Notes: a model not told the origin generated them from the letters alone. A stretch of 64,000 nt of DNA from Maridesulfovibrio sp. (GCF_963667685.1 NZ_OY763930.1:974501-1038500); one strand, 5' to 3'. Shown: positions 18,011 to 28,205, counted from the stretch's first letter. Numbers and translations are program-made.

Positions 18011-19909
18011 ATGACTGCACAGACAGAAAAGTTCGAATTCAAGGCTGAGGTAAACCAGCTGCTGGATATTCTGGTCCACTCTCTCTACACCAACCGTGAA
18101 ATTTTCCTGCGCGAGCTGGTTTCCAACGCATCTGACGCTCTTGATAAAATGCGTTTCGCCATCAACAGCAACCCTGACCTGGATGATGAAGTTGAACCTG
18201 AAATTCTCATCGCTTATGATGAAGAAAAGAAAATCGTTACCGTAACTGATACCGGTATCGGCATGACCCGTGAAGAAGTTATGGCCAATATCGGAACCAT
18301 CGCCCATTCCGGTTCCGCGCAGTTCGTCAAGCAGGCTGCTGAATCCAAAGAAAGCCTCGATTCTCTGATCGGCCGCTTCGGTGTCGGTTTTTACTCCATC
18401 TTCATGGTATCCGATCACGTTGTTGTCCGTACCAAATCCTACCAGAAGGATGCACCCGCGATCCAGTGGGTTTCCGATGGTAAGAACGCTTACGAACTGA
18501 CTGAAATCGAAGCAGAAATGGATCACGGAACCACCATTGAAATCCATCTTAATGACGAAAACGTTGAGCGTTTCGGTTCCGAAGACAGGCTTAAGGATAT
18601 TGTCAAACGGCACTCAAACTTCGTATCTTTCCCGATCATGATCGGCGGCGAGAGGGTCAACACCGTCACTGCTCTCTGGCGTGAACCCAAATTCCAGATC
18701 AAACAGGAACAGTACGACGAATTTTACAAATTCCTGACCTACGACGTACAGCCGCCTATCGATACCCTGCATTTCTCCGTCGATGCTCCGGTACAGTTCA
18801 ACTCCCTGCTCTTCATCCCGGAAAAAGACCTCGATATATTCGGCATGGACCGCGACAACTGGGGACTTGATCTCTACGTACGCCGCGTACTCATTGAAAA
18901 GCAGAACAAGAACCTGCTCCCCGAATACCTGAGCTTCATCAAAGGTGTGGTCGACACTGAGGACCTGCCCCTGAATATCTCCCGCGAAACTCTTCAGGAC
19001 AACCTGCTTATCGGCAAGATCAGCGCAACCCTGACCAAGCAGGTTCTGGGTCAGCTGGAAAAGCTTGCTAAAGACGACGAAGAGAAATACGCCAAGTTCT
19101 GGAAAGCTCACGCCAAAATCTTCAAAGCCGGCCATATGGACTTTGTCAACCGCGACAAATACGCAAAGCTGCTGCGCTTTGATTCTTCCAAAGCGGGAGA
19201 CAAAACTCTGGTATCCTTCGCCGATTACATCGAACGCGCCAAAGAAGACCAGAAAGAAATCTACTATTCCTTTGTTGCCAGCCGCGAGGCAGCGAACCTC
19301 AACCCGCACCTCGAAATATTCCGCAACAAGGACATCGAAGTGCTCTACCTTTACGAACCTATTGATGAATTTGTCATGGAATCCATCCGTGAACACGAAG
19401 GATTCAACTTCGTAGCTGCTGAGTACGCCGACCTTGAAAAGCTGGATAAATTTGAATCCGCTAAAAAAGAAGATGTGCCGGAGCCGCTTTCCGAAGAACA
19501 GGAAAAAGACATGGACGGCCTCATTGCCAAAATGAAGGAAGTTCTTGGAGAACAGGTTGCAGAAGTAAAAGTTTCCGAGCGCCTCACCGATTCTCCCTGC
19601 CGTCTGGTCAACCCGGACGGTGCAATGACTTCATCCATGGAAAAACTGATGAAGGCCATGAACAAGGACAGCTCCATTCCTACCAAGACCATGGAGATCA
19701 ACGCAGACCATCCGCTGCTGCGTTCCATGCTGGAGATATACAAAGCAAACCCGGAAGACGAGTTCATATCCCTCTCCGCAAACCAGCTCCTTGAATCCGC
19801 CCTGCTGCTGGAAGGCTATCTCAACGATCCTCACGCTCTTGTGGGCCGTATACAGAGCCTGCTGACTAAAGCCGGCGGCTGGTATGCAGAACTCGAGAAG
19901 AAAGGCTAG
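18011..19909 (+). CDS. htpG: Chaperone protein HtpG (Hsp90)
   Basis: ATP-dependent Hsp90 chaperone, 632 aa. GGAGG followed by 5 bases leads to the ATG at 18011, and MTAQTEKFEFKAEVNQLL is the usual start; the 13 residues upstream in frame are leader. The GHKL ATPase domain carries ELVSNASDALDK, DTGIGM and FGVGFYS; middle (RRVLIE...PEYLSFIKGVVD) and C-terminal dimerisation domains are intact. Followed by a terminator. The preceding hairpin and MerR-type gene suggest heat or stress control. Confidence 0.98.
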   Translation: MTAQTEKFEFKAEVNQLLDILVHSLYTNREIFLRELVSNASDALDKMRFAINSNPDLDDEVEPEILIAYDEEKKIVTVTDTGIGMTREEVMANIGTIAHSGSAQFVKQAAESKESLDSLIGRFGVGFYSIFMVSDHVVVRTKSYQKDAPAIQWVSDGKNAYELTEIEAEMDHGTTIEIHLNDENVERFGSEDRLKDIVKRHSNFVSFPIMIGGERVNTVTALWREPKFQIKQEQYDEFYKFLTYDVQPPIDTLHFSVDAPVQFNSLLFIPEKDLDIFGMDRDNWGLDLYVRRVLIEKQNKNLLPEYLSFIKGVVDTEDLPLNISRETLQDNLLIGKISATLTKQVLGQLEKLAKDDEEKYAKFWKAHAKIFKAGHMDFVNRDKYAKLLRFDSSKAGDKTLVSFADYIERAKEDQKEIYYSFVASREAANLNPHLEIFRNKDIEVLYLYEPIDEFVMESIREHEGFNFVAAEYADLEKLDKFESAKKEDVPEPLSEEQEKDMDGLIAKMKEVLGEQVAEVKVSERLTDSPCRLVNPDGAMTSSMEKLMKAMNKDSSIPTKTMEINADHPLLRSMLEIYKANPEDEFISLSANQLLESALLLEGYLNDPHALVGRIQSLLTKAGGWYAELEKKG

Positions 19910-19932
19910 CGACATAAAAAGCACACAAACAT

Positions 19933-19970
19933 GCCCCGGAAGACGTCAGTTTTCCGGGGCTTTCCTATTT
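19933..19970 (+). terminator. Terminator of htpG
   Basis: 9-bp stem GCCCCGGAA / TTCCGGGGC with a 10-base loop, then TTTCCTATTTTT. Confidence 0.88.
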
Positions 19971-20066
19971 TTATTTAAAACAATGTTGATACAGCCTGCG
20001 GCTTAATATATTATGATAATAAATGCCTAAGAATGAACCTTAGCAATTCCAAATACGGAGACTCAA

Positions 20067-20462
20067 ATGACAATTAATAAACATAAACAACCTGACCATT
20101 TCGATCTGGAAAGTGCTATGGTGAGATTCGCACAGGACTATGAACTGCTGGATGAAGCCATCGCTATTTTTAAAGAGGAAGCGCCAAAGCATCTTACAGC
20201 TATCAAAAGATGTCTTGGGCAAAACAAATTCACGGAAGCGTCAACTCATGCCCATACTCTGAAAAGCGAATGCGCAGCGGTAGGCGCAGCCAAAGCGCAG
20301 GCAATAAGTTCAACCATGGAAAAAACAACAGCAGCGGGGAATTTCAAACAGGCACTGGATATTTTGCCTGAACTTGAACAAAGGGTGGCAGAAGCCGTCA
20401 TGACTCTACCGGAATCAACAGAATTCATGGTCAAACCACCCACAAGCTTATTTCAGAAGTAA
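20067..20462 (+). CDS. Hpt domain protein
   Basis: 131 aa with one Hpt domain; the phosphoacceptor is H63 in HAHTLKSECAAVGA. A GGAG lies 6 bases upstream of the ATG. The C-terminal 25 residues fall outside the domain. Followed 73 bases later by a response regulator on the same strand, so the pair may form the end of a phosphorelay whose kinase is coded elsewhere. Confidence 0.88.
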   Translation: MTINKHKQPDHFDLESAMVRFAQDYELLDEAIAIFKEEAPKHLTAIKRCLGQNKFTEASTHAHTLKSECAAVGAAKAQAISSTMEKTTAAGNFKQALDILPELEQRVAEAVMTLPESTEFMVKPPTSLFQK

Positions 20463-20535
20463 TAATAGTACCTCTTTTCATTTTCACTATCACGAGTTAA
20501 AGAGTATAAAATTTTTAGCACGCAAACAGATACTT

Positions 20536-20901
20536 ATGAACACAATCCTGATTATTGACGATGATCCTAAAATGCTTAAACTGCTTGAGCATTACCTCAG
20601 GAAAGAAGAGGTTACCACACTCACCGCCACAGACGGAGAGCAGGGATTAGCCATGTTTGCCGCAAATTCAGTAGATCTGGTTATCATCGATATATTTATG
20701 CCAAACATGGACGGGATTCAGACTATTCTGGAAATAAAACAAAAACAGGCTGAAAGCAAAATTCTCGTTATCTCAGGTGGCGGAGAATTCACCGGTCTTG
20801 AATATTTGAAGCAGGCCAAGGCTCTTGGCGCAAAAGAAGCTCTGGTTAAACCTTTCTCGCAGAACGATTTTCTGAGTACCATACGAGCAATGCTGGACTG
20901 A
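20536..20901 (+). CDS. Single-domain response regulator
   Basis: 121 aa, receiver domain only. Acidic pocket at D8-D10 (IIDDDP), phosphoacceptor D52 (IIDIFMPNMDG), then SGG in place of the usual S/T-A motif and the lysine in LVKPF. No output domain, so it acts by protein contact, like CheY or Spo0F. Ribosome site is weak. Its stop lies only 7 bases from that of the convergent LysE gene and no terminator is visible. Confidence 0.92.
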   Translation: MNTILIIDDDPKMLKLLEHYLRKEEVTTLTATDGEQGLAMFAANSVDLVIIDIFMPNMDGIQTILEIKQKQAESKILVISGGGEFTGLEYLKQAKALGAKEALVKPFSQNDFLSTIRAMLD

Positions 20902-20908
20902 CAGCCCC

Positions 20909-21535
20909 CTATCTCCTTGCGCAGGCCAGACTTATTCCCAACCCCACAAACGTCGTCCCCAGCACTTTATTAATATACCTGCAAAAAGTTGTTCCTTTAA
21001 TAATTTCCTTCAGCTTTTCACCTCCGCAGGCATAAATCATCATACACCCGAATGCTATTATGCAAAGCAGACCCAAAAGCATTGCGAAATTCTGTATTGA
21101 AACATCTCCGCTGCCGATGAACTGCGGAAACAAGGCACTGAAAAAAACAATTGCCTTAGGATTTCCCGCAGCGACCCAAAAGCCCTGAGCAAACAGCTTA
21201 CGGGTGGAGACCTGTTTTCCCGCCTCAGTCAACTCTTCATCAAAAGTGAATTCGCCGGAAAAGAGCGCCCCTATGCCCAGCCAAACCAAATAGGCCGCTC
21301 CGGCGTATTTAACCAGCGTAAAAGCAGTTTCTGAAGCAGCCAACAGAGCGCCCAGCCCGGCGATAGAAACCATGGCCTGCAAAAACGAAGCAGCGCAGTT
21401 ACCCACCGCAGTGGCAACTGCACGCCTTGCACCGAACTTGATACCATGTGTCAAAGCCAGAATCATACTTGGCCCCGGAATAATAGAGGCCAGAAAGACA
21501 GTCAGAACATAAATTCCCCAGAATTCAACAGACAC
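20909..21535 (-). CDS. LysE-family exporter
   Basis: 208-aa inner-membrane protein with about six hydrophobic segments and the LysE/RhtB signature near the N-terminus (SIIPGPSMILALTHGIKFG, then GNCAASFLQA). These proteins export amino acids or related small molecules. The GTG start at 21535 has GGAG 8 bases upstream. Substrate not predictable. It lies 73 bases downstream of purE, with purE's terminator between. Confidence 0.88.
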   Translation of the reverse strand: MSVEFWGIYVLTVFLASIIPGPSMILALTHGIKFGARRAVATAVGNCAASFLQAMVSIAGLGALLAASETAFTLVKYAGAAYLVWLGIGALFSGEFTFDEELTEAGKQVSTRKLFAQGFWVAAGNPKAIVFFSALFPQFIGSGDVSIQNFAMLLGLLCIIAFGCMMIYACGGEKLKEIIKGTTFCRYINKVLGTTFVGLGISLACARR

Positions 21536-21554
21536 TATGACAACTCCTAATAAA

Positions 21555-21588
21555 ATAGGCCGCGCCCGGGATATCGGACACGGCCTAT
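21555..21588 (-). terminator. Terminator after purD-purE
   Basis: Stem ATAGGCCG / CGGCCTAT, followed on the minus strand by TTTATT. Confidence 0.65.
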
Positions 21589-21608
21589 AAAATTAATTTA
21601 CATTATTG

Positions 21609-22103
21609 CTAGTTACCTTCAAGTTCAGCCGCTGCTTTCTCAACAGATTCAATGAATCCCTGACGGGCTTCCCTGATCTTTTCAGACAGACTTTCGTCAT
21701 GCAGTGCCAGAATCTGTGCCGCCATCCATGCGGAGTTCTTTGCCCCAACTTTATCGAGAGCAACAGTCCCTACGGGAAATCCCGGAGGCATCTGCACAGT
21801 TGCCAGCAACGCATCCATACCACCAAGGGCAGAACCGCAAATGGGGACACCAAGAACAGGACGGATTGTCTTTGCCGCCACTGCTCCGGCAAGATGCGCC
21901 GCAAGGCCGGCTGCGCATATGAATATTTCGCAACCGTTATCTTCCAGTTCCTTAACCAGCTTCGCAGTCCTTTCGGGAGTACGATGGGCTGAAGAAACAG
22001 TAAACACGTGGGGAATACCTAATTTGGTCAGCAGATCGGAACAAGGCTGCATTGTATCCTTATCCGAAATGGACCCCATGAAAATAGCTACTTTTGCACT
22101 CAT
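21609..22103 (-). CDS. purE: N5-carboxyaminoimidazole ribonucleotide mutase (PurE)
   Basis: Purine-synthesis enzyme interconverting N5-CAIR and CAIR, class I, 164 aa. It shows FMGSISDKDTM, the catalytic histidine in SAHRTPE, and GVPICGSALGGMDALL. No purK is present nearby. The ATG overlaps the purD stop (ATGA), so the two genes are translationally coupled. Confidence 0.96.
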   Translation of the reverse strand: MSAKVAIFMGSISDKDTMQPCSDLLTKLGIPHVFTVSSAHRTPERTAKLVKELEDNGCEIFICAAGLAAHLAGAVAAKTIRPVLGVPICGSALGGMDALLATVQMPPGFPVGTVALDKVGAKNSAWMAAQILALHDESLSEKIREARQGFIESVEKAAAELEGN

Positions 22104-23371
22104 TTTTTGAGACCCTTGTTACCTATGTCGCGACGAAAATAGGCTTTGTCAAAACTGATTTTCGCGACAGCTTCATAAGCCTTTTTCTGAGCTGCTCCGA
22201 GATCCGCCCCCAGAGCGGTAACACCCAGCACACGTCCGCCGCTGGTTAATGTTTTACCATCTTCATATATTGTCCCGGCCTGAAAGACCTTGACACCATC
22301 AATTTTTTCAGCTTCCTCGAATCCGGTAATTTCCGCTCCTTTCTCATAGGTACCGGGATAACCGCCAGCTGCCATGACCACACAAATGGTGGTTTCTTCC
22401 TTGAGCTTCACTTCCACTTCAGGAAGGCGATTCTCTACACAGGCCAGCATTATTTCAACCAGATCGCAATCCAGACGCATCAGCAGCGGCTGGCATTCAG
22501 GATCACCGAAACGAACATTGTATTCAAGGACAGAAGGACCATCTTCTGTATACATAAGTCCAGCGTAGAGAATACCGGTAAAAGGTTCACCGCGTTCAGC
22601 AAGAAGCTTAAGGATAGGCTTGATAACCAGTTCAGCGGTCTCTGCGTATTTATCGCGGGGAAGAATTGGAGCGGGACTGTATGCACCCATACCGCCGGTA
22701 TTGGGTCCGGTATCACCTTCGCCCACGGCTTTATGGTCCTGAGCGGAAGGCAGCAGGGCATAGTCTTCTCCGGCACAAAAAGCGAGAAAGGAAGCTTCTT
22801 CACCCTTGAGGGCTTCTTCTACAACAACCCTTTCTCCTGCATTACCGAAGACTTTTTTAACCATCATATCGTCAAGGGCTTCAACAGCCTCTTCAACTGT
22901 TCCGGCAACAACAACCCCTTTACCTGCAGCAAGGCCGTCAGCCTTAACCACGATGGGTGCTCCTTTTTCTTCTACGAACTTCTTAGCCTGTTCGTATTCA
23001 TCGAAAACCTGAAAAGGAGCGGTTGGCACCCTGGAATCGCGCATTGTTATTTTTGAAAAGGCTTTGCTGCCCTCAAGATTCGCGGCGTATGCACCGGGAC
23101 CGAAACAGGGGATACCTTCTTTGGCAAGAGCTTCTTTAATTCCCAGAACCAGAGGAAGCTCCGGTCCGGCTACCACGAGGTCGATTTGATTTTCTTTGGC
23201 AAAGTTGACCAGAGCGGGCAGGTCATCATCCTGAATATCGACGTTAGTGCCATGCAGACGGGTTCCGCCATTACCCGGGGCGATAAAAATCTCAGAAACC
23301 TTGGGACTCTGACTTATCTTCCAAGCCAGAGCGTGTTCTCTTCCGCCTGAGCCTACAACAAGTATTTTCAT
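22100..23371 (-). CDS. purD: Phosphoribosylamine-glycine ligase
   Basis: GAR synthetase of purine synthesis, ATP-grasp fold, 423 aa. N-terminal MKILVVGSGGREHALAWK, PGNGGTR, the GPEL loop, the ATP-grasp lysine region VVKADGLAAGKGVVVA, and DHKAVGEGDTGPNTGGMGAYSPAP are all present. AGAGG lies 9 bases before the ATG. First gene of purD-purE; overlaps purE by 4 bases. Confidence 0.98.
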   Translation of the reverse strand: MKILVVGSGGREHALAWKISQSPKVSEIFIAPGNGGTRLHGTNVDIQDDDLPALVNFAKENQIDLVVAGPELPLVLGIKEALAKEGIPCFGPGAYAANLEGSKAFSKITMRDSRVPTAPFQVFDEYEQAKKFVEEKGAPIVVKADGLAAGKGVVVAGTVEEAVEALDDMMVKKVFGNAGERVVVEEALKGEEASFLAFCAGEDYALLPSAQDHKAVGEGDTGPNTGGMGAYSPAPILPRDKYAETAELVIKPILKLLAERGEPFTGILYAGLMYTEDGPSVLEYNVRFGDPECQPLLMRLDCDLVEIMLACVENRLPEVEVKLKEETTICVVMAAGGYPGTYEKGAEITGFEEAEKIDGVKVFQAGTIYEDGKTLTSGGRVLGVTALGADLGAAQKKAYEAVAKISFDKAYFRRDIGNKGLKK

Positions 23372-23502
23372 GAAATAATTCCTCTTCGGATTGAGCTGAA
23401 GTGACCTGTGGGTATAAACGCCCCCAAACTATTAATTTGGCAGCAAGCATCACTTAGATAAATATTGCAGATTTGGCAAGAAAATGCGTACACCACAAAT
23501 CT

Positions 23503-25176
23503 TTATCCGTTAACTTTCACATCAGCGGCAATAACACCCAGAACTCTGCCCTTGGAGTCGAAGAAGGGACCGGAAACAGTAATACAGTTCTCCCCGGTTG
23601 CAGAAGACTCATAAACATCAGACACATACATAGTCTGATCTTCCACGGCTCCCCTGAACCATTCCCGGTTTGACCAGTCCTTTCCGCAAGCCGAGCTGTC
23701 TTTGGCAAAACTCTGCCACTGGCCGCTGATATTGCTGACCGTCTGTATTCCTTTATGGTCGGTGATATAAAGAAGCTCGAGAAAACGATTGTTCCGCAAA
23801 GCAGTGTGCATAGCCCGCTCCTGCAATTCCCTGTTCAAGGAACGCACATCGGAAGATTTGGCCAGAGTATCAATCACTTCCTGAACCTTACCATTACCGA
23901 CCAGCTTGAACACTCCGATCATATCATCAAGGTCAGCAACGCGTCTACCAAGAACGGAAACAGCCTCACCGGCTCCAGCCATAGCCTCTCCAGTTTCATC
24001 TGAAATAGAATGGACTTCGTTCACCGCTTCACGAACAGTGCTGCTGGCTTCCGCCTGTTGCACTGCTTCTTCAGCAATCAAACGAACCGCGCGCGAACTC
24101 TTCTCGGCAAGTGTTACAATTTCCCCAAGCGCTTCGCCGGAACTGGATGCCAGCCCGGACGCGTTCCCGGCAAGATCATTAATATGATTCACTCCGGCCA
24201 CAGTCATTTCAACCTGCTCTTGAATCCTGCTTATCTCGGTTCCTACGTCGCGGGTTGCTTCCATTGTTTTTTCCGCAAGATTACGCACCTCATCGGCAAC
24301 CACGGCAAAGCCGCGCCCGGCGTCACCGGCCCTGGCAGCCTCGATGGCGGCGTTCAAAGCCAGCAGGTTGGTCTGGTCGGCGATATCGGAAATCACTGAC
24401 ATGATGCTGCCTATTCCCTCTGCCTGCTTTCCAAGAGCCTCCACCCTGCTATTCAATTCATTTGTATTGCTCATGACAATATTTATGGAATCGATGGTCT
24501 GGGTCAAAACGTCCTCACCGGACTTGGCCCGTTCGGCAGCCGCCCCGGCATCGACTACCGCGGATTCGGCGCGGTCAACGGAATGCTTAATGGAAGCATC
24601 GATCTGCTCCATGGATGAGACTACGGAAGAAATAAATTCCTGCTGTTTTTCAGCTCCCTTGCTGGCTCTGACTGAGGAATCTCCGAGCATAATAGAGCTG
24701 GACCGGATTCCCTCAACCGCATTTTCGAGGGTACCGGCAGCAGAAAGCAAACCTTTGCTTCGAGCCTGTTCTCCCCGTGCCCGTGCATCCTCAGCCATTT
24801 TGTAAGCCTCCAGCTGGCGGGAAATTTCCACCTTGCATTGCTCGTCCGCACTCACAAGACGTTCGGAAAGTCCATCCACATACGCCGCAAGCTGCCGGGC
24901 TTCCGGAAGAATTCCAATAACACTATTTAAATCACTTTCTGTTCCAGAACCGGAAACAAGATTCTCCATCCAGCTATTGAGCATGGCGCAGTCAGAAGCA
25001 GATTTTGAGCGCAGCATGAAACCCGAAACAATTACTATAACCGCAGCTGCGGCAAACAGACCATAGATAGCTAGCCCCTGACCGACAAACGTTTCAGGAT
25101 TCAACACCAAAAGAAGCAGCAGCCCCAGCAGGACCAGAAGATTTACCACAACATAAACGACAATCCTGCCCGACAT
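23503..25176 (-). CDS. Methyl-accepting chemotaxis protein with C-terminal PDC/Cache-like sensor
   Basis: 557 aa from the ATG at 25176 (GGAG 6 bases upstream). Two adjacent TM segments near the N-terminus form a hairpin with almost no periplasmic loop. The cytoplasmic coiled coil carries the conserved tip ([29 protein letters not shown]). Unlike classical receptors, a sensor-like domain of about 110 residues follows the signalling module at the C-terminus: [41 protein letters not shown], the order seen in PDC/Cache domains. It starts 52 bases after the glnD stop on the same strand and may belong to the nitrogen operon. Confidence 0.88.
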   Translation of the reverse strand: MSGRIVVYVVVNLLVLLGLLLLLVLNPETFVGQGLAIYGLFAAAAVIVIVSGFMLRSKSASDCAMLNSWMENLVSGSGTESDLNSVIGILPEARQLAAYVDGLSERLVSADEQCKVEISRQLEAYKMAEDARARGEQARSKGLLSAAGTLENAVEGIRSSSIMLGDSSVRASKGAEKQQEFISSVVSSMEQIDASIKHSVDRAESAVVDAGAAAERAKSGEDVLTQTIDSINIVMSNTNELNSRVEALGKQAEGIGSIMSVISDIADQTNLLALNAAIEAARAGDAGRGFAVVADEVRNLAEKTMEATRDVGTEISRIQEQVEMTVAGVNHINDLAGNASGLASSSGEALGEIVTLAEKSSRAVRLIAEEAVQQAEASSTVREAVNEVHSISDETGEAMAGAGEAVSVLGRRVADLDDMIGVFKLVGNGKVQEVIDTLAKSSDVRSLNRELQERAMHTALRNNRFLELLYITDHKGIQTVSNISGQWQSFAKDSSACGKDWSNREWFRGAVEDQTMYVSDVYESSATGENCITVSGPFFDSKGRVLGVIAADVKVNG

Positions 25177-25227
25177 AACCAACTCCTTTTATATAATTTG
25201 CTTATCCGGCAGATTGCCGAGATGAAA

Positions 25228-27765
25228 TCAATCTTTCCCGCTTAAGGTATATTCGAGCGCCCCGATCAGCTCCCGCAGATGGACTTTGTCTTTGATACGT
25301 CCGCCCTCTGATCCTTCCACATGAAAAACATCAAAAACAGACAGTCCGGTCGTTGAGATCCGGGCCATGCGTAGATTGACGTTCATACGGGAGAAAAAAG
25401 CGGCCATGTCATATAATATGCCGGAACGATCCTGAGTGATTACTTCGATGAGCGTGCACTGCTCACTGGATTCATTATCAATGCTGATCCGGGTTGGCAC
25501 CCTGCTGGGAACTGACCGCGCAAGAAAAGAACTGCGTTTTTTATGCAGCCGGTAATCAAGAGCCAGCCGTCCGGTAAGCGCATACATTATGGATCGTTCC
25601 ACCCTTCCCCATATATCGGATGGAGCATTTTTTGACGGATCCTCGACAATGAAGATGTTTACCGCAGTCCCGTCCGACCATGAGAACACTTCAGCGGAAA
25701 GGATATTCACAGAATGCAGGGCCAGCACTCCGCTCTGGGCAGCGAAAAGGAAATCCTGATCTTTAGCGGTGATAACCAGCTTAACCCTCTTTTCATCCTC
25801 AGTTTCAAATGCACGGACCAGACTTATACCGCGCCCGCCTTTACCGGATGGCTTGCGAACAAGATCCCTTTCATAGACCCTGTTGAACTCCAAAACCTGC
25901 TGCATATGCAGAACGATTTCATCAGGGTCCTCCACTAGAAGATATCGGTCGGGCATACAGTCTATAAGCGACTCCATCATCCCCGGATCAACGACGCCTT
26001 CAGCGCATTCACGGACCCTGCGCAATGTTTCGGTCAACTGGGTCTCCGGAGCCAGATCAATATACTCATCTTCACATAGCACCAGTTCCAGACCGGCATA
26101 TATCTCACGCAACAGCGACTCACTCCATGAGTTCCAGACCCGTGGACCGGTAGCCATTGAATCTGCCATGGATAGGATGAAAAGCATGCGCAATTTACGC
26201 AGGGAACCGATTTTATCGGCAATTCGCTGTAGGGCCTCTACTGAACTAAGATCTATGGAACGAGAAGCACGAACCAGCAGCAGGTGATCACGGACCAGAA
26301 AAATAACATCGTCCTTAAACCGTTTGGAAAAATCAGTGCGACCCAGAACCTCTTCGGCTATCTTGGCACCACGTTCGCTATGGTTGGGTCTGCCTTTGCC
26401 GATATCATGAAAAAAAGCCCCAAGCAGCAGTGCATCAAAGTCTGCAGCTGAAATACATTTGCCGCCCTCTGAAAATTCATTCCGAAATATGTCACAACAT
26501 TTATGGACAGTCAGTAAAGAATGCCGCCCGGGCGGATACTGGTGATATCCGTCGTAAGGAACAAGCTCCGAAACTTTTGAAAACTCCGGCAGGAAAGATT
26601 TAAAGACACCACTGTCGAGCATCTCTACCGAGGCGCGCCATCCGAATTCACCCTTGAAGATATCAATGACCATCTTCAAGGCCCGGGTGAGATTAATATC
26701 GTCCGTGGTACTGATGGAAGAAACCGCACGTCGGGCCTCCCGTGTCAAAGGAACTCCGGTACGGGATTTTATCCCGAATACTTCCAGTGCGGCTTTAAGT
26801 CCGGCTATCCCCCTGTGGTCAATAAAGGACCTTGAATCGGCATCAAAGGATTCCCGGAAAAGACCATCCCCCATGGAGCGTACCCGAACCATGGACTGAT
26901 GGATGGAAGCAAGCAGCTCATTGCCGCGTTTTGCCGGATCATATCCCTTAACGCCACACAATGATGCCGCGTCAGGCAAAATCTCAAGGATTAGCTTATC
27001 CTGCTTGCGTTTACGTAAATAATGAACGGCGCAACGAGCCTGCATCAGCAGAGCTTCGTCCTTACGCAGATCAAGGATGTCGGTCCTGTTCAGAGGATAG
27101 TAATCCCCTTTTATATCCGCACACCAGCGGATAAACTGCACATCACGCAGAGTCCCCCAGCCGTTTTTTAAATCCGGCTCAAGGACAACAGAATCCATGC
27201 CCATTCCAGTTTGGGCCCTGTTATCCCAAAGGATACGGCAAAAATTATCACCTGCTTCGGGCAACACTTCCAATCTGAACCTGTCCACCAACTCCCGGAA
27301 AGGATCTTCAAGCCCGGCAATGAAGCGCAGGTCAAGGAGCGAAGCCAGTACCTTGAAATCCGACTTTGCCAATTCGAGATTCTGCTCCACAGTGCGCACA
27401 CCGTGGCCGACATCAAATTTAAGATCCCATAGGGGATGGAAGAAGAAGGAAGCAAGAGCCTCCAGATCTTCATGTGCGGTAAGTCCGGTAAGAATCAAGA
27501 CATCAATGTCGGAAAACGGGGCTAGCTGTCCTCGCCCATAACCGCCAACAGCCACGATGGAAAGATCATCGGCAGAAGTAATAATTCCTGTAGCAACAGC
27601 CTCCAGAATTCTCGATCGGAAATAACTGTCCACCAGCGAACACATCTGCTGCGGAAAATCCTGCGGCATGCTCTTGGAGCATGCCGCGAGGAGTATTTCT
27701 CGTCCCGCAAGCAAACGTTCTATGGATGACTCTTGGGACAATCCGGGGGGATTTTCAGCATTCAT
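25228..27765 (-). CDS. glnD: PII uridylyltransferase/uridylyl-removing enzyme
   Basis: Nitrogen sensor that uridylylates PII when glutamine is low and reverses this when it is high. 845 aa. The nucleotidyltransferase domain shows VGGYGRGQLAPFSDIDVL with metal-binding D86 and D88; the HD domain (AFFHDIGKGRPNHSERG) holds the removing activity; two ACT domains form the C-terminus (RVKLVITAKDQD; QCTLIEVITQDRSGILYD). The ATG directly follows the stop of the PII gene (TAA at 27766-27768), so translation is tightly coupled. Confidence 0.97.
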   Translation of the reverse strand: MNAENPPGLSQESSIERLLAGREILLAACSKSMPQDFPQQMCSLVDSYFRSRILEAVATGIITSADDLSIVAVGGYGRGQLAPFSDIDVLILTGLTAHEDLEALASFFFHPLWDLKFDVGHGVRTVEQNLELAKSDFKVLASLLDLRFIAGLEDPFRELVDRFRLEVLPEAGDNFCRILWDNRAQTGMGMDSVVLEPDLKNGWGTLRDVQFIRWCADIKGDYYPLNRTDILDLRKDEALLMQARCAVHYLRKRKQDKLILEILPDAASLCGVKGYDPAKRGNELLASIHQSMVRVRSMGDGLFRESFDADSRSFIDHRGIAGLKAALEVFGIKSRTGVPLTREARRAVSSISTTDDINLTRALKMVIDIFKGEFGWRASVEMLDSGVFKSFLPEFSKVSELVPYDGYHQYPPGRHSLLTVHKCCDIFRNEFSEGGKCISAADFDALLLGAFFHDIGKGRPNHSERGAKIAEEVLGRTDFSKRFKDDVIFLVRDHLLLVRASRSIDLSSVEALQRIADKIGSLRKLRMLFILSMADSMATGPRVWNSWSESLLREIYAGLELVLCEDEYIDLAPETQLTETLRRVRECAEGVVDPGMMESLIDCMPDRYLLVEDPDEIVLHMQQVLEFNRVYERDLVRKPSGKGGRGISLVRAFETEDEKRVKLVITAKDQDFLFAAQSGVLALHSVNILSAEVFSWSDGTAVNIFIVEDPSKNAPSDIWGRVERSIMYALTGRLALDYRLHKKRSSFLARSVPSRVPTRISIDNESSEQCTLIEVITQDRSGILYDMAAFFSRMNVNLRMARISTTGLSVFDVFHVEGSEGGRIKDKVHLRELIGALEYTLSGKD

Positions 27766-28104
27766 TTAGATGGCTTCCGGACCGGTCTCTCCGGTGCGGA
27801 TACGCACCACTTCTTCAACCGGGATAACGAAGATCTTACCATCACCGACTTTGCCGGTCTTAGCAGCGGCGCTTACTGCTTCGATAACTTCAGGCACACG
27901 CTCTGCGTCCACTACAATCTCGACCTTGGTCTTGGCGATGAAATCCACCTGATACTCAGCACCACGATAGACCTCCTTGTGTCCGCCCTGACGGCCAAAG
28001 CCTTTAACGTCAGTTACAGTCATGCCCTTGAGACCAAGCGCCGCAATGGCTTCCTTAACATCGTCAACCTTGAAAGGTCTTACTATAACTTCTATCTTTC
28101 TCAT
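27766..28104 (-). CDS. glnB: Nitrogen regulatory protein PII
   Basis: 112 aa from the ATG at 28104 (MRKIEVIVRPFK); AGGA lies upstream and the 12 extra residues of the open frame are leader. The T-loop GRQGGHKEVYRGAEYQVDF has the uridylylation tyrosine at residue 51; the B-loop region TGKVGDGKIFV and the C-terminal VRIRTGE are intact. It senses 2-oxoglutarate and ATP/ADP and controls AmtB and nitrogen regulators. Being downstream of amtB it could equally be named glnK. amtB-PII-glnD form one operon. Confidence 0.96.
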   Translation of the reverse strand: MRKIEVIVRPFKVDDVKEAIAALGLKGMTVTDVKGFGRQGGHKEVYRGAEYQVDFIAKTKVEIVVDAERVPEVIEAVSAAAKTGKVGDGKIFVIPVEEVVRIRTGETGPEAI

Positions 28105-28129
28105 TGGAATTATCCTGCTTTTAAATTTT

Positions 28130-28200
28130 AGGGATACCAAAGAGGTCTAGCTCCTTTGGCTCCGGAGGCGAAATCAATTAATCAAAAAAACGCATTATCG
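28130..28200. repeat. Dispersed palindromic repeat, copy D
   Basis: Contains AGGGATACCAAAG, CTCCTTTGGCTCCGGAGGCG, AAATCAATTAATCAAAAAA and CGC, matching copy C (40.9 kb) in the same orientation and copies A/B in reverse. It fills the gap between the amtB stop and the PII start. Confidence 0.65.
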
Positions 28201-28205
28201 TAGCT

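Noticed and set aside
18614-19396. 260-aa and 215-aa minus-strand frames opposite htpG
   Set aside because: Shadows of the htpG coding strand; composition (F, V, E runs) and position mirror the real gene.
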